The notes: generated by a model not told the origin, from the sequence alone. DNA of 64,000 bases from Olleya sp. Bg11-27 (GCF_002831645.1 NZ_CP025117.1:3859001-3923000); one strand, 5' to 3'. Shown: positions 8,653-18,022, counted from the stretch's first letter. Made by a program: numbers and translations.

Positions 8653-9948
8653 ATGAGAACACTCAAAATATTAATCCTGACGTTATGTGTTTCGGCAATT
8701 AGTTTTGCACAACAAACGCCTGGAGATAAACAAACCCAAGCCATTACTATTGAAGGTGCCACTGCACATTTAGGAAACGGTGATGTTATTGAAAACGCTT
8801 TAATAATGTTTGAAAACGGTACTCTAACTTTTGTTGGTAGTGCTAACACAAAAATTGCAAGACAAGGAACTGTTATTGATGCCAAAGGTAAACACGTGTA
8901 TCCTGGCTTTATTGCACCAAATGCAACTTTAGGTTTAGTTGAAGTCGATGCTGTACGTGCAAGTGATGACGAAGACGAAGTTGGCGCTATGAATCCGCAC
9001 ATCCGTAGTCTTATTGCTTATAATACCGAATCTAAAGTAGTAGAATCTATGAGACCTAACGGTGTTTTAATGGCGCAAATCACACCTCGTGGTGGACGTA
9101 TCTCTGGAACATCAAGTGTTGTACAATTAGATGCTTGGAACTGGGAAGATGCAGCAATTAAGGCTGATGATGCGATTCACTTAAACTGGCCAAGCAACTA
9201 CTCTAGAGGACGCTGGTGGTTAGGAGAATCAAATGTTTTAAAAGAAAACAAAAACTACGCTAAAGAGATTGAAGAATTAACCAACTACTTTGCACAAAGC
9301 AAAGCCTATAACGCTAATAAAACGACACCAAAAGATTTACCTTTTGAAGCGTTAAACGGTTTAATGGATGGTAGTAAAAGACTTTTTGTACATGTAGATT
9401 ATGAAAAAGGAATTACAGATGCAATCAATTTTGCTAAAGCAGAAAACATAAAACACCTTGTTATTGTTGGTGGTTATGAAGCTAATAATGTTGCCGCCCT
9501 ATTAAAGCAAAACAACATCCCAGTATTATTACAACGTACACATTCTAGACCAAAAGGAGACGATCATGATTACGACTTGCCATACAAATTAGCAACGCAA
9601 TTAGTAAATTCAGGTATTTTAGTTGGTTTAGAAAATGCTGGAGATATGGAACGTATGAACACTAGAAATTTACCATTTTTAGCTGGGACAACCGTAGCAC
9701 ACGGATTAACAAAAGCACAAGCACTAAGCTTAATAACATTAAACACTGCTAAAATATTGGGTGTAGATGATACAGTAGGCTCTTTAGAAGTTGGTAAAGA
9801 CGCTACCCTTTTTATTAGCCAAGGTGATGCTTTAGACATGAGAACAAACAAACTGGACCAAGCTTTTATCCAAGGTCGTACTATTAGCTTAGAAACGCAC
9901 CAAACAGAATTATACAAGCGTTATTCTGAGAAGTATAAGAACAAATAA
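8653..9948 (+). CDS. Secreted amidohydrolase-like protein, probably inactive
   Basis: A 431-residue protein with a signal peptide (MRTLKILILTLCVSAISFAQ) and a single amidohydrolase-like domain. The normal HxH metal pair is replaced in YPGFIAPNATLG, and no clear set of metal ligands remains. It aligns by eye with the degenerate N-terminal half of the 994-aa neighbour. The VGSLEVGKDATLF end motif is standard for the family. It is co-directional with that neighbour, so the two may act as a catalytic and scaffold pair. REP-like repeats begin 20 bp after its stop. Confidence 0.8.
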   Translation: MRTLKILILTLCVSAISFAQQTPGDKQTQAITIEGATAHLGNGDVIENALIMFENGTLTFVGSANTKIARQGTVIDAKGKHVYPGFIAPNATLGLVEVDAVRASDDEDEVGAMNPHIRSLIAYNTESKVVESMRPNGVLMAQITPRGGRISGTSSVVQLDAWNWEDAAIKADDAIHLNWPSNYSRGRWWLGESNVLKENKNYAKEIEELTNYFAQSKAYNANKTTPKDLPFEALNGLMDGSKRLFVHVDYEKGITDAINFAKAENIKHLVIVGGYEANNVAALLKQNNIPVLLQRTHSRPKGDDHDYDLPYKLATQLVNSGILVGLENAGDMERMNTRNLPFLAGTTVAHGLTKAQALSLITLNTAKILGVDDTVGSLEVGKDATLFISQGDALDMRTNKLDQAFIQGRTISLETHQTELYKRYSEKYKNK

Positions 9949-9968
9949 ATTTAAAAACTATTAAGACA

Positions 9969-10725
9969 CTTCGACTGCGCTCAGTGTGACAACAACACTA
10001 CTAATTATCATTTTAGCACCAATGTCAGGCTGAGTGCAGTCGAGGACCTTGTAAAACAAAAAACTTAATACTATATAAGCACTTCGACTGCGCTCAGTGT
10101 GACAACAATACTAATAATCATCATACTATCACTAATGTCAGGCTGAGCGCAGTCGAAGACCTTTTAAACATAAAACTTAATACTATATAAGCACTTCGAC
10201 TCCGCTCAGTGTGACAGCAATAGTACTAATTATCATTTTAATACCAATGTCAGTCTGAGCGCAGTCGAAGACCTTGTAAAACAAAAAAAACTTAATACTA
10301 TATAAGCACTTCGACTGCGCTCAGTGTGACAACAACACTACTAATAATCATTTTAGTACCAATGTCAGGCTGAGCGCAGTCGAGGACCTTGTAAAACAAA
10401 AAACTTAATACTATATAAGCACTTCGACTGCGCTCAGTGTGACAACAATACTAATAATCATCATACTATCACTAATGTCAGGCTGAGCGCAGTCGAAGAC
10501 CTTTTAAACATAAAACTTAATACTATATAAGCACTTCGACTCCGCTCAGTGTGACAGCAACATTACTAATTATCATTTTAATACCAATGTCAGTCTGAGC
10601 GCAGTCGAAGACCTTGTAAAACAAAAAAAACTTAATACTATATAAGCACTTCGACTGCGCTCAGTGGGACAACAACACTAATAATCATCATTTTAATACC
10701 AATGTCAGGCTGAGCGCAGTCGAAG
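9969..10725. repeat. REP-like palindrome array, left block (7 units)
   Basis: Seven units start near 9969, 10082, 10194, 10309, 10422, 10534 and 10649. Each has an arm close to CTTCGACTGCGCTCAGTGTG, about 35 bp of AT-rich sequence, and the inverted arm (GTCAGGCTGAGCGCAGTCGA), so each can form a stem of about 20 bp. A link of about 35 bp with an ACTTAATACTATATAAG core joins the units. Units 1-3 recur as units 4-6 at exactly 340 bp. There is no coding sense here: reading frames through it only translate the repeat. Confidence 0.92.
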
Positions 10726-10748
10726 ACCTTAAAACTAAACAAACACAA

Positions 10749-11063
10749 ATGCATTTTTATTTTGTCTACATATTAAAATGCTCAGACAATTCGTTCTACA
10801 CAGGAATAACAAACAACCTCGAAAAACGACTTAATGAGCACCAATCTGGTAAAAACAGAAATAGCTATACTTATAAAAAGAGACCTGTCGATTGCCTATT
10901 TCACCAACAGTTTAATGATGTAATCCAAGCCATTTATTTTGAAAAGAAAATTAAAGGTTGGACAAGAGCCAAAAAAGAAGCTCTAATTAATAAGGACTTT
11001 GATTTACTTAAAATTTTATCTGAATGTAGGAATGCAACACATTATAAATACAATGGTATCTAA
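10749..11063 (+). CDS. GIY-YIG nuclease domain protein inside the REP array
   Basis: A 104-residue single-domain GIY-YIG protein (YhbQ/UPF0213-like branch). The GIY and YIG strands are read as VYI (residues 6-8) and YTG (17-19). Arg27 in LEKRLNEH and Glu65 in YFEKKIKGW sit at the catalytic positions, so it looks active. The family nicks or cuts DNA through a tyrosine/arginine/glutamate centre. It starts 24 bp after the seventh REP unit, and the next unit starts 17 bp after its stop. The gene is thus enclosed by the array. This position suggests a link with repeat spread or processing, which is inference. Confidence 0.88.
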   Translation: MHFYFVYILKCSDNSFYTGITNNLEKRLNEHQSGKNRNSYTYKKRPVDCLFHQQFNDVIQAIYFEKKIKGWTRAKKEALINKDFDLLKILSECRNATHYKYNGI

Positions 11064-11079
11064 GTCAATAAAATAAGCA

Positions 11080-11789
11080 CTTCGACTCCGCTCTGTGTGA
11101 CAGCAACATTACTAATCATCATTTTAGTACCAATGTCAGTCTGAGCCCAGTCCAAGACCTTTTAAACATAAAACATTAACATAATTCAACACTAAATGAG
11201 CACTTCGACTGCGCTCAGTGTGACAGCAATACTACTAATTATCATTTTAATACCAATGTCAGGCTGAGCGGAGTCGAGGACCTTTTAAAACAAAAAACTT
11301 AATACTATATAAACATTTCGACTGCGCTCAGTGTGACAACAACACTACTAATCATCATTTTAGTACCAATGTCAGTCTGAGCGCAGTCGAAGACCTAGTA
11401 AAACAAAAAACTTAATACTATATAAGCACTTCGACTGCGCTAAGTGTGACAACAACACTAATAATCATCATTTTAATACCAATGTCAGGCTGAGCACAGT
11501 GGAAGACCTTGTAAACAAGAAGCATATACTAAATAAGCACTTCGACTGCGCTCAGTGTGACAACAACACTACTAATCATCATTTTAGTACCAATGTCAGT
11601 CTGAGCGCAGTCGAAGACCTTGTAAAACAAAAAAACTTAATACTATATAAGCACTTCGACTGCGCTAAGTGTGACAACAACACTAATAATCATCATTTTA
11701 ATACCAATGTCAGGCTGAGCGCAGTCGAAGACCTTGTAAAACAAAAAAACTTAATACTATATAAGCACTTCGACTGCGCTCAGTGTGAC
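11080..11789. repeat. REP-like palindrome array, right block (6 units plus a half unit)
   Basis: Full units start near 11080, 11203, 11315, 11429, 11540 and 11654. A final left arm without its partner lies at 11768-11789. Units 10-11 recur as units 12-13 at a 225-bp step, which points to recent tandem duplication. Some arms carry changes (for example CTCTGTGTGA in the first unit and a GTGGAAG end in unit 11), so the copies are ageing at different rates. Confidence 0.92.
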
Positions 11790-11816
11790 AATTAAATTAA
11801 CAAAATAACCTTAAAC

Positions 11817-11846
11817 AAAGAAAGCGACCCGATGGGTCGCTTTCTT
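11817..11846 (-). terminator. Intrinsic terminator of the DUF6503 gene
   Basis: AAAGCGACCC and GGGTCGCTTT arms with a GAT loop, then a T run on the minus strand. It lies 20 bp past the stop at 11866. Confidence 0.85.
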
Positions 11847-11865
11847 ATTAAATTTATAACAATAC

Positions 11866-12669
11866 TTACTCCACTACAGTAGCAGCTTCTGGCTTTTCAA
11901 ATGTATTAGCACCTAATGCTTGCTTAGATAAAGTAACATCAGTAAACTGTAAATCGTTACGTTTTTTAACTGGTAAATTCTCTTCAACAATATACCATGT
12001 TAAAGTCTCAGGTAATACAATACCTTCAATTGTATGCCAATTGCTATATTTAATAAATGACCATTTTTCGCTTTTAGCTTTACTATTAAAAGTAACAGTA
12101 TACGCTAACCACTCCATTTTAAATGTTGTTGGGTTATAATAAAGTATGTACTCATCATCAGAAGACTCTCCTACGCCATTATCATAACTAATTTTAATTC
12201 CAGGATACTCTACACCTTCAAAACTTAACGGTTTTGCATCCTCATAATTAATCCCTTTATCTGCTAGCACAAATGGCATTGTATGAAAATAGAACATTAA
12301 ATTGTAATAAAACTTTGGGTTACCTTTATAAACCTCATCACTTTTAGCATCTAACCAAACGGTCTTACCATCATATCCTAAAACGTGATCTGGCATTGTA
12401 ATTATAGACTGTCTAGATTTTAAATTCACAGCAGTTACCTCTTTACCGTTTGGCTTATTCATTGTAAATGAAACAGATTGCATCTGGTTCCAATTATCAA
12501 TACCTCCATGTGCTTCAAATACTTTTGAAATATTTTCAGGATAATTTGACTTAGCAACTACAGGCGTTGCTTTAGGTAGCTCTGAAGCTTTCTCTGTCAT
12601 TGTTTTAGTTTCATTTTTACATGAAATAAAAAGTAAACCAATACATAAAGTATAAAATAAGTGTTTCAT
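11866..12669 (-). CDS. DUF6503 family lipoprotein
   Basis: A 267-residue protein with a lipoprotein signal peptide (LLFISCKN, Cys17). A family-typical body starts with a KVFEAHGGIDNWNQMQSV segment. The YPGIKISYDNGVG and EYILYYNPTTFKMEWL segments are nearly the same in the next gene (12784-13590), so the two are paralogues from tandem duplication. It probably sits on the outer face of a membrane, as LolA/LppX-like folds do, but no ligand is known. Terminators stand after both copies, so each may have its own transcript. Confidence 0.8.
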   Translation of the reverse strand: MKHLFYTLCIGLLFISCKNETKTMTEKASELPKATPVVAKSNYPENISKVFEAHGGIDNWNQMQSVSFTMNKPNGKEVTAVNLKSRQSIITMPDHVLGYDGKTVWLDAKSDEVYKGNPKFYYNLMFYFHTMPFVLADKGINYEDAKPLSFEGVEYPGIKISYDNGVGESSDDEYILYYNPTTFKMEWLAYTVTFNSKAKSEKWSFIKYSNWHTIEGIVLPETLTWYIVEENLPVKKRNDLQFTDVTLSKQALGANTFEKPEAATVVE

Positions 12670-12729
12670 TTAAAATTGTTTTTTTTTTAGAATTCTAACT
12701 TCTGTCGCAAGTAATTAGCTTTACTTACA

Positions 12730-12760
12730 AAAAAAGCTCCAGTAATTAACTGAAGCTTTT
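12730..12760 (-). terminator. Terminator between the DUF6503 paralogues
   Basis: AAAAGCT-C-CAGT and ACTG-A-AGCTTTT arms around AATTA, with A and T runs, 24 bp after the stop of the 12784 gene. Confidence 0.75.
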
Positions 12761-12783
12761 GATATATTATAAGAGTGTGTAAT

Positions 12784-13590
12784 CTACTCTACAAATGTTG
12801 CTTTTTCTGGCTTAACAAATTGTGCAGCCTCAGGTGCCGTTTTTGTGATTTTTACATCTGTAAACGTATTTGGCGCTTTAGGTGTTGTTGGTTTATCATC
12901 TTTAAATCCATAACCTGTAATGGTTTTAGGTAAGATCAATCCATTAACCTCTTGCCAATCACTGTAACGTCTAAAATGTAATTCTTTAGTATCAATTCCT
13001 GGTACAAAATTTACTGTATACCCTAACCATTCCATTTTAAAAGTCTCAGGGTTATAATATAAAATATAAATATCTTCAGGTGTTGCTCCTACTCCATTAT
13101 CATAAGATATTTTAATTCCTGGGTAAGTGACACCTTCAAAAGTAAGTGACTCTGCATCAGAGAATTTAATTCCGTCGTCAGACAAAATAAAAGGCATAGT
13201 GTAAAAGTAGAACATTAAGTTATATCCAAATTTAGGATCATAACCTTTAAACTCTTTACCTGTTTTATTTAAAAACCAAGGTTTCTGTCCATCAAATCCG
13301 ATTGCATAATTTTCAGATTTAAGCAATGCTTTTCTGTTATTTAAATCTGTAATTGTAACTTCTTTTCCATCAGGCTTATCTTGAGTAAACTCTAAAGACT
13401 TCATAGATTTCCAAAGGGCTACACCTCCATGTGCATCAAATACTTTTGTTAATTTTTCTGGGTACGTTTTTGTTTTTACCGCCACCATCTTTTTAGTAGT
13501 ATCGGCTTCAACTTTAGCTTCAGTTTTTGTTTCAGTCTTACAAGAAAACAAAATTAAGGCTAGGGATAATGTGTAAAATAAGTGCTTCAT
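12784..13590 (-). CDS. DUF6503 family lipoprotein, paralogue
   Basis: A 268-residue lipoprotein (LILFSCKT lipobox, Cys17) with the same architecture as the 11866-12669 protein. It starts with a Lys/Thr-rich linker, then KVFDAHGGVALWKSMKSL, and shares the GVTYPGIKISYDNGVG core. Identity is highest in the middle and falls towards the C-terminus, where it has a TPKAPNTF insertion. It lies upstream of its paralogue on the same strand. The function is unknown. Duplication with divergence suggests related ligands. Confidence 0.8.
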   Translation of the reverse strand: MKHLFYTLSLALILFSCKTETKTEAKVEADTTKKMVAVKTKTYPEKLTKVFDAHGGVALWKSMKSLEFTQDKPDGKEVTITDLNNRKALLKSENYAIGFDGQKPWFLNKTGKEFKGYDPKFGYNLMFYFYTMPFILSDDGIKFSDAESLTFEGVTYPGIKISYDNGVGATPEDIYILYYNPETFKMEWLGYTVNFVPGIDTKELHFRRYSDWQEVNGLILPKTITGYGFKDDKPTTPKAPNTFTDVKITKTAPEAAQFVKPEKATFVE

Positions 13591-13800
13591 TTTAAAAAAT
13601 TGGTTTTTAGTATTCTATACTAAGTCGAAAGTAATTATAATTACTTACACAAAAAAGTTACGAAACTTATATTAAAAAATAGCCACCCATTTTTATAGTA
13701 TTAATTATTTTTTAGCATTTAAATTATTGAATTTTCATCTTTTAAACCCAATCTTTTAAAGGACAAACTCCTATAACTATGTATACTGCGAGATTTACCT

Positions 13801-13808
13801 TAAATTTG
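13801..13808 (+). promoter_or_regulatory. -7 promoter element for the SpoU methyltransferase gene
   Basis: TAAATTTG fits the Bacteroidetes TAnnTTTG consensus and lies 23 bp before the start codon. No convincing -33 element was seen. Confidence 0.45.
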
Positions 13809-13830
13809 CAATCTTCATTACAAGATATAA

Positions 13831-14628
13831 ATGGCAAATAAACAGATTAGCAGTACTCAAAATCAATTAATTAAACATATCGTTTTATTAAAAGAGAAAT
13901 CGCGTGAACGAAAAAAAACAGGAACTTTTATTATTGAAGGCGAACGCGAAATACAATTAGCTCTAACTGGTCAGTACGTTATTGAAACCATTTTTTATTT
14001 CCCTGACATTTATGATGTTAGCAAGTTAAATACGTTCCCAGAAGCAATAGACTGTATTGAAGTTTCAAAAGAGGTGTATCAGAAAATTGCTTATCGCGCC
14101 ACTACTGAAGGTATTATAGCTATTGTTAAAAGTAAATCACATCATTTAGAAAGTATTAGTTTTACCAATAAAAACCCGCTAATATTAATTGCTGAAGCGC
14201 CAGAAAAGCCGGGAAACATCGGTGCTATTTTGCGTACAGCTGATGCTGCCAATGTAGATGCCGTAATTATTGCCAATCCTAAAACAGATTTATATAATCC
14301 TAACATTGTACGTTCTAGTGTTGGCTGTGTATTTACCAATCAAATTGCAACAGGGACCACAGATGCTATTATTACTTTTTTAAATAAACACAACGTTGCT
14401 ATTTACAGCGCTATTTTACAAGATGCTGTCGATTACCATAAACAAGATTACAAACAAGCTTCTGCTATTGTTGTCGGCACAGAAGCTGTCGGACTAAGCA
14501 TCGCTTGGCGAGAAGCTTCTAAACAGAATATTAAAATACCCATGCAAGGTGCTATAGACTCAATGAATGTCTCTGTTGCTGCTGGGATTTTAATTTTTGA
14601 AGCTAAACGTCAACGTGATTTTAAATAA
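13831..14628 (+). CDS. SpoU/TrmH family RNA 2'-O-ribose methyltransferase
   Basis: A 265-residue SPOUT methyltransferase that would methylate a ribose in rRNA or tRNA. The N-terminal part (1-100) is the substrate-binding SpoU_sub_bind domain. The C-terminal part carries the three SpoU motifs: APEKPGNIGAILRTADAA, then IVVGTEAVGLS, then KIPMQGAIDSMNVSVAAGI, which make the trefoil knot that binds S-adenosylmethionine. The target nucleotide cannot be told from sequence. It is followed after 5 bp by the M48 protease gene, so the two are probably co-transcribed. Confidence 0.9.
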   Translation: MANKQISSTQNQLIKHIVLLKEKSRERKKTGTFIIEGEREIQLALTGQYVIETIFYFPDIYDVSKLNTFPEAIDCIEVSKEVYQKIAYRATTEGIIAIVKSKSHHLESISFTNKNPLILIAEAPEKPGNIGAILRTADAANVDAVIIANPKTDLYNPNIVRSSVGCVFTNQIATGTTDAIITFLNKHNVAIYSAILQDAVDYHKQDYKQASAIVVGTEAVGLSIAWREASKQNIKIPMQGAIDSMNVSVAAGILIFEAKRQRDFK

Positions 14629-14633
14629 AACTT

Positions 14634-15866
14634 ATGACTGCTAATACTCTTTTTTACATCATTATAGCCATTATAATTATCAGTTTTATAATGGATACTA
14701 TTTTAGATGCGCTTAATGCAAAACATTATAATGATCAATTACCAAAAGACTTACAAGATGTTTATGATGTTGCGGACTATAAAAAATCGCAACATTATAA
14801 GACTACAAACTATAAATTCGGGCTGTTAACTTCTGGTTTTTCTTTAATATTAACCTTAGCTTTTTTCTTTCTAGATGGTTTTGCTTTTATCGATCAAATT
14901 GCTAGACAACTAACGGATAATTCTATTGTAGTAACATTAATCTTCTTTGGGATAATCGTATTGGGTAGTGATATTTTAACCACGCCATTTTCTTATTACA
15001 AAACCTTTGTTATCGAGGAGCAATTTGGATTTAACAAAACATCAAAACAAACCTTTATTTTAGATAAGATAAAAGGTTGGTTTATGACCATTATTGTCGG
15101 AGGCGCCATTCTTGCGGCATTAACTTGGTTTTATCAAACTACTGGATCGCAATTCTGGCTATATGCTTGGTTATTAGTGACGCTATTTACAGTAATTGCA
15201 AACCTATTTTATTCTAGAATTATTGTTCCTATTTTTAACAAACAAAGTCCATTAGAAGACGGCACTTTACGCACCTCAATCTCTGAATATGCTAAAACTG
15301 TAGGTTTTAATTTAGAGAAAATTTTTGTTATTGATGGCTCTAAACGAAGCACAAAAGCTAATGCTTATTTTTCTGGCTTTGGGAGCGAAAAACGGGTCAC
15401 ACTTTACGACACCTTAATAAAAGACTTAGATGAAGACGAAATTGTTGCCGTATTAGCGCACGAGGTTGGTCATTACAAAAAGAAGCATATTGTTTTTAAT
15501 TTAATAACATCTATTTTACTAACAGGGTTAACCTTATTTATTCTATCATTATTAATAGGAAATCCTTTATTAAGTGATGCATTGGGTGTGTCAACGCCTA
15601 GTTTTCATATTGGATTAATTGCTTTCGGAATTTTATATTCGCCTTTATCAGAATTAACAGGTCTATTAATGCATTGGTTTTCGCGTAAATTTGAATACCA
15701 GGCAGATGATTATGCAAAAAAAACATATAAAGCAGAACCTTTGATTACATCGCTTAAAAAATTATCTAAAAATAGTTTAAGCAATTTAACACCACATCCC
15801 GCTTATGTATTTATGCATTATTCACATCCGACTTTATTAGAACGTATTAAAAACCTGAAAGCATAA
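14634..15866 (+). CDS. M48 family zinc endopeptidase (CAAX protease 1-like)
   Basis: A 410-residue integral membrane protease like Ste24/CAAX prenyl protease 1. Several hydrophobic segments lie before the catalytic motif (about 5-25, 65-85, 100-120, 145-165 and 175-195), and two after it. HEVGH at about residues 276-280 holds the zinc His pair and the catalytic Glu. The third ligand is the Glu in FEYQADDYA near 350. Bacteria lack CAAX prenylation, so it probably serves membrane-protein quality control, as HtpX does. It follows the SpoU gene by 5 bp. Confidence 0.88.
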   Translation: MTANTLFYIIIAIIIISFIMDTILDALNAKHYNDQLPKDLQDVYDVADYKKSQHYKTTNYKFGLLTSGFSLILTLAFFFLDGFAFIDQIARQLTDNSIVVTLIFFGIIVLGSDILTTPFSYYKTFVIEEQFGFNKTSKQTFILDKIKGWFMTIIVGGAILAALTWFYQTTGSQFWLYAWLLVTLFTVIANLFYSRIIVPIFNKQSPLEDGTLRTSISEYAKTVGFNLEKIFVIDGSKRSTKANAYFSGFGSEKRVTLYDTLIKDLDEDEIVAVLAHEVGHYKKKHIVFNLITSILLTGLTLFILSLLIGNPLLSDALGVSTPSFHIGLIAFGILYSPLSELTGLLMHWFSRKFEYQADDYAKKTYKAEPLITSLKKLSKNSLSNLTPHPAYVFMHYSHPTLLERIKNLKA

Positions 15867-15960
15867 ATCTGTTTTAGTGATAATGTAATGACTATTTTTA
15901 TATTACTTTATTAGAAAACAACGCCATAAGTAAAGACGCATAAGAGTTTCACCCTAAAAA

Positions 15961-17025
15961 ATGACAAGAGCTACAAAAAAGAATAAAAAATATATTGGGT
16001 TATCTCCTGACGAATTAATTTTTAGAGGACAACAAAAAGGAGACCAAGTCTATTTAAGAATTATAGATTTTGATTCTGAAAATCTAACAGAAAATGATGT
16101 CAAAACAGTTAAAGAAATTAGTGCCTTTCAATACAAAGACACCGTTACTTGGATAAACGTTGACGGGCTTCATAATACTGTAATCATGCAGGAAATAAAT
16201 ACAGCCTTTAACCTTGACACTTTAGTTGTAGCAGAAGTCCTAAATACGGATGCACGTCCAAGACTGATCGAGTACGACAACTGTACATTAATAACAATTA
16301 AAATGCTTAGACTTGATGAAGCTACAGGAAAAACACTTGTGGAAAATCTAAGTTTAATATTAACAAAAACGGTATTAATTTCATTTCAAGAACAAAAAGG
16401 AGATGTTTTTGAACCTGTTAGAGAACGTATCAGAAAACAAAAAAAGAGAATCAGAAATGGAGGTACGGATTATCTAACCTTTGCTTTATTAGACATCGTC
16501 GTCGATAATTATTTATATGTTATTAGCGTTTTAGGAGAAAAGATAGAAACCTTAGAAGAAAACCTACTCCTTAATCCAAAGCAAAATATTATTACCGAAA
16601 TTAATAATTATAAGCGTGAGTTAAACTTTTTGCGAAAATGTATAAAACCGGCTAAAGAAATGATTTTTTCATTAGCAAAAACCGACTCTGATTTTATAAC
16701 AGAAAGTACTTATGTTCATTTTAAAGAGCTTGAAGATAATATCAGTCAAGCCAATGATGCTTCTGACGATTATCGTGAAATCTTATCAGATCAGTTAAAC
16801 ATTTATCATACAACCATTAGCAGTAAGCTTAATGATATAATGAAATTTTTAACTGTATTTTCTGTAATTTTTATACCCTTAACTTTTATTGCTGGTATCT
16901 ATGGTACTAACTTCGAATATGTTCCAGAACTAACCTATAAGTACAGTTATTTTATAATGTGGATCATAATGATAATTGTTGCAGTAGGTATGTTATTATT
17001 TTTTAAAAAGAAAAAATGGTTTTAA
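15961..17025 (+). CDS. corA: CorA family divalent cation transporter with GTN instead of GMN
   Basis: A 354-residue CorA/MIT protein. A long cytosolic alpha/beta plus helical N-terminal domain (1-290) is followed by two transmembrane helices (about 293-313 and 328-348) and a Lys-rich tail. The signature loop between the helices reads YGTNFEYVPEL. The usual YGMNF..MPEL core thus has Thr in place of Met (codons 315-317, at 16903-16911). The loop forms the selectivity filter in CorA, so ion choice could differ. Magnesium is the default guess, cobalt, nickel or zinc the alternatives. It is a single-gene unit. Confidence 0.9.
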   Translation: MTRATKKNKKYIGLSPDELIFRGQQKGDQVYLRIIDFDSENLTENDVKTVKEISAFQYKDTVTWINVDGLHNTVIMQEINTAFNLDTLVVAEVLNTDARPRLIEYDNCTLITIKMLRLDEATGKTLVENLSLILTKTVLISFQEQKGDVFEPVRERIRKQKKRIRNGGTDYLTFALLDIVVDNYLYVISVLGEKIETLEENLLLNPKQNIITEINNYKRELNFLRKCIKPAKEMIFSLAKTDSDFITESTYVHFKELEDNISQANDASDDYREILSDQLNIYHTTISSKLNDIMKFLTVFSVIFIPLTFIAGIYGTNFEYVPELTYKYSYFIMWIIMIIVAVGMLLFFKKKKWF

Positions 17026-17152
17026 TAGCATTGCTAAAACCTTTGGTATTTATTAACTAATTCTTTCTTGATAATAATTAAATTGAATATAAAAATTACG
17101 ACTATAAATATGCTTTGTAAAATTTTATTTTAACTTGTATAAAATTACTATC

Positions 17153-17959
17153 ATGAAAAATATATGTCTTGTTTTAATCCTGTGTGCACTGTTTTTTGGA
17201 TGTAAGGAGCAACCCGTAAATTTAGATCCTGTACCAAAACACGATAACTTTACAATAGTATCAAAAGAGGTTAATGAGACTAGAGTTATTAATGTTTGGA
17301 CTCCAAAAGGATATAATAAGGATAATAGCACTTATCCTGTACTTTATATGCCGGACGGTGGAATTAAAGAAGATTTTCCGCATATCGCGAATACGCTTTC
17401 AAAACTAATAGACTCTAAAAGCATCCCTCCCATTATCCTGGTAGGTATAGAAAACACAGACCGAAGAAAAGATTTGTCTGGTTTTTCTAAAATTAAAGCA
17501 GATGAAGACTATTGTCCACTAACCGATGGTGCTAAAAACTTTAGAGCATTTATAACTAAAGAATTATTTTCAGAAATAAACAAACGCTATCGTACAACTC
17601 CTAAAAAAGGAATTGTGGGTGAGTCTCTAGCTGGTCTTTTTGTTGTGGAAACATTATTATTAGAGCCTAATGCATTTGATTTTTATATTGCAATGGATCC
17701 TTCATTATGGTGGAATGATATGTATTTAGTAAAAAACGCAACATCATATTTACAACCAGTATCAGACAAGGATATTAAATTCTGGTTTGCCGGTTCTAAT
17801 GCTGTAGATATCTCAACAGCTACAAATAAACTTGCTGAAGTATTAAAATCTAATGCACATCAGTATTTGGCTTGGGAATATTCCGACGAACCTAACGAAG
17901 CACATAATACTATTTTTAGAGCAACAAAAGAAAAAGCATTCAAATGGATAATGAATTAA
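17153..17959 (+). CDS. Esterase-family alpha/beta hydrolase, lipoprotein
   Basis: A 268-residue protein of the putative esterase family (PF00756; enterochelin esterase/antigen 85 type). The start at 17153 gives a clean lipoprotein signal (MKNICLVLILCALFFGCKEQ, Cys17). The upstream ATG at 17135 only adds six residues. The nucleophile elbow is GESLAG, the acid is probably in the WFAGSNAVDIS region, and the His is in EAHNTIF near the end. It should be a membrane-anchored periplasmic or surface esterase. The substrate is unknown. It stands 64 bp before the DUF1275 gene on the same strand. Confidence 0.83.
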   Translation: MKNICLVLILCALFFGCKEQPVNLDPVPKHDNFTIVSKEVNETRVINVWTPKGYNKDNSTYPVLYMPDGGIKEDFPHIANTLSKLIDSKSIPPIILVGIENTDRRKDLSGFSKIKADEDYCPLTDGAKNFRAFITKELFSEINKRYRTTPKKGIVGESLAGLFVVETLLLEPNAFDFYIAMDPSLWWNDMYLVKNATSYLQPVSDKDIKFWFAGSNAVDISTATNKLAEVLKSNAHQYLAWEYSDEPNEAHNTIFRATKEKAFKWIMN

Positions 17960-18022
17960 GTAAAACTAAAAACGTATGACAATCTGTACTTTAACTGAAG
18001 TTGAATAATTAAAATAAAAATC

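Noticed and set aside
9969-11789. CRISPR array
   Set aside because: Units are long palindromes with near-identical spacers and irregular length, and no cas gene is present. This is a REP-like array.
11499-11795. 98-codon open frame with a repeated HFDCAQCDN-type sequence
   Set aside because: It is only the translation of the REP-like units. The repeated peptide follows the DNA repeat, there is no promoter, and the frame ends with the array.
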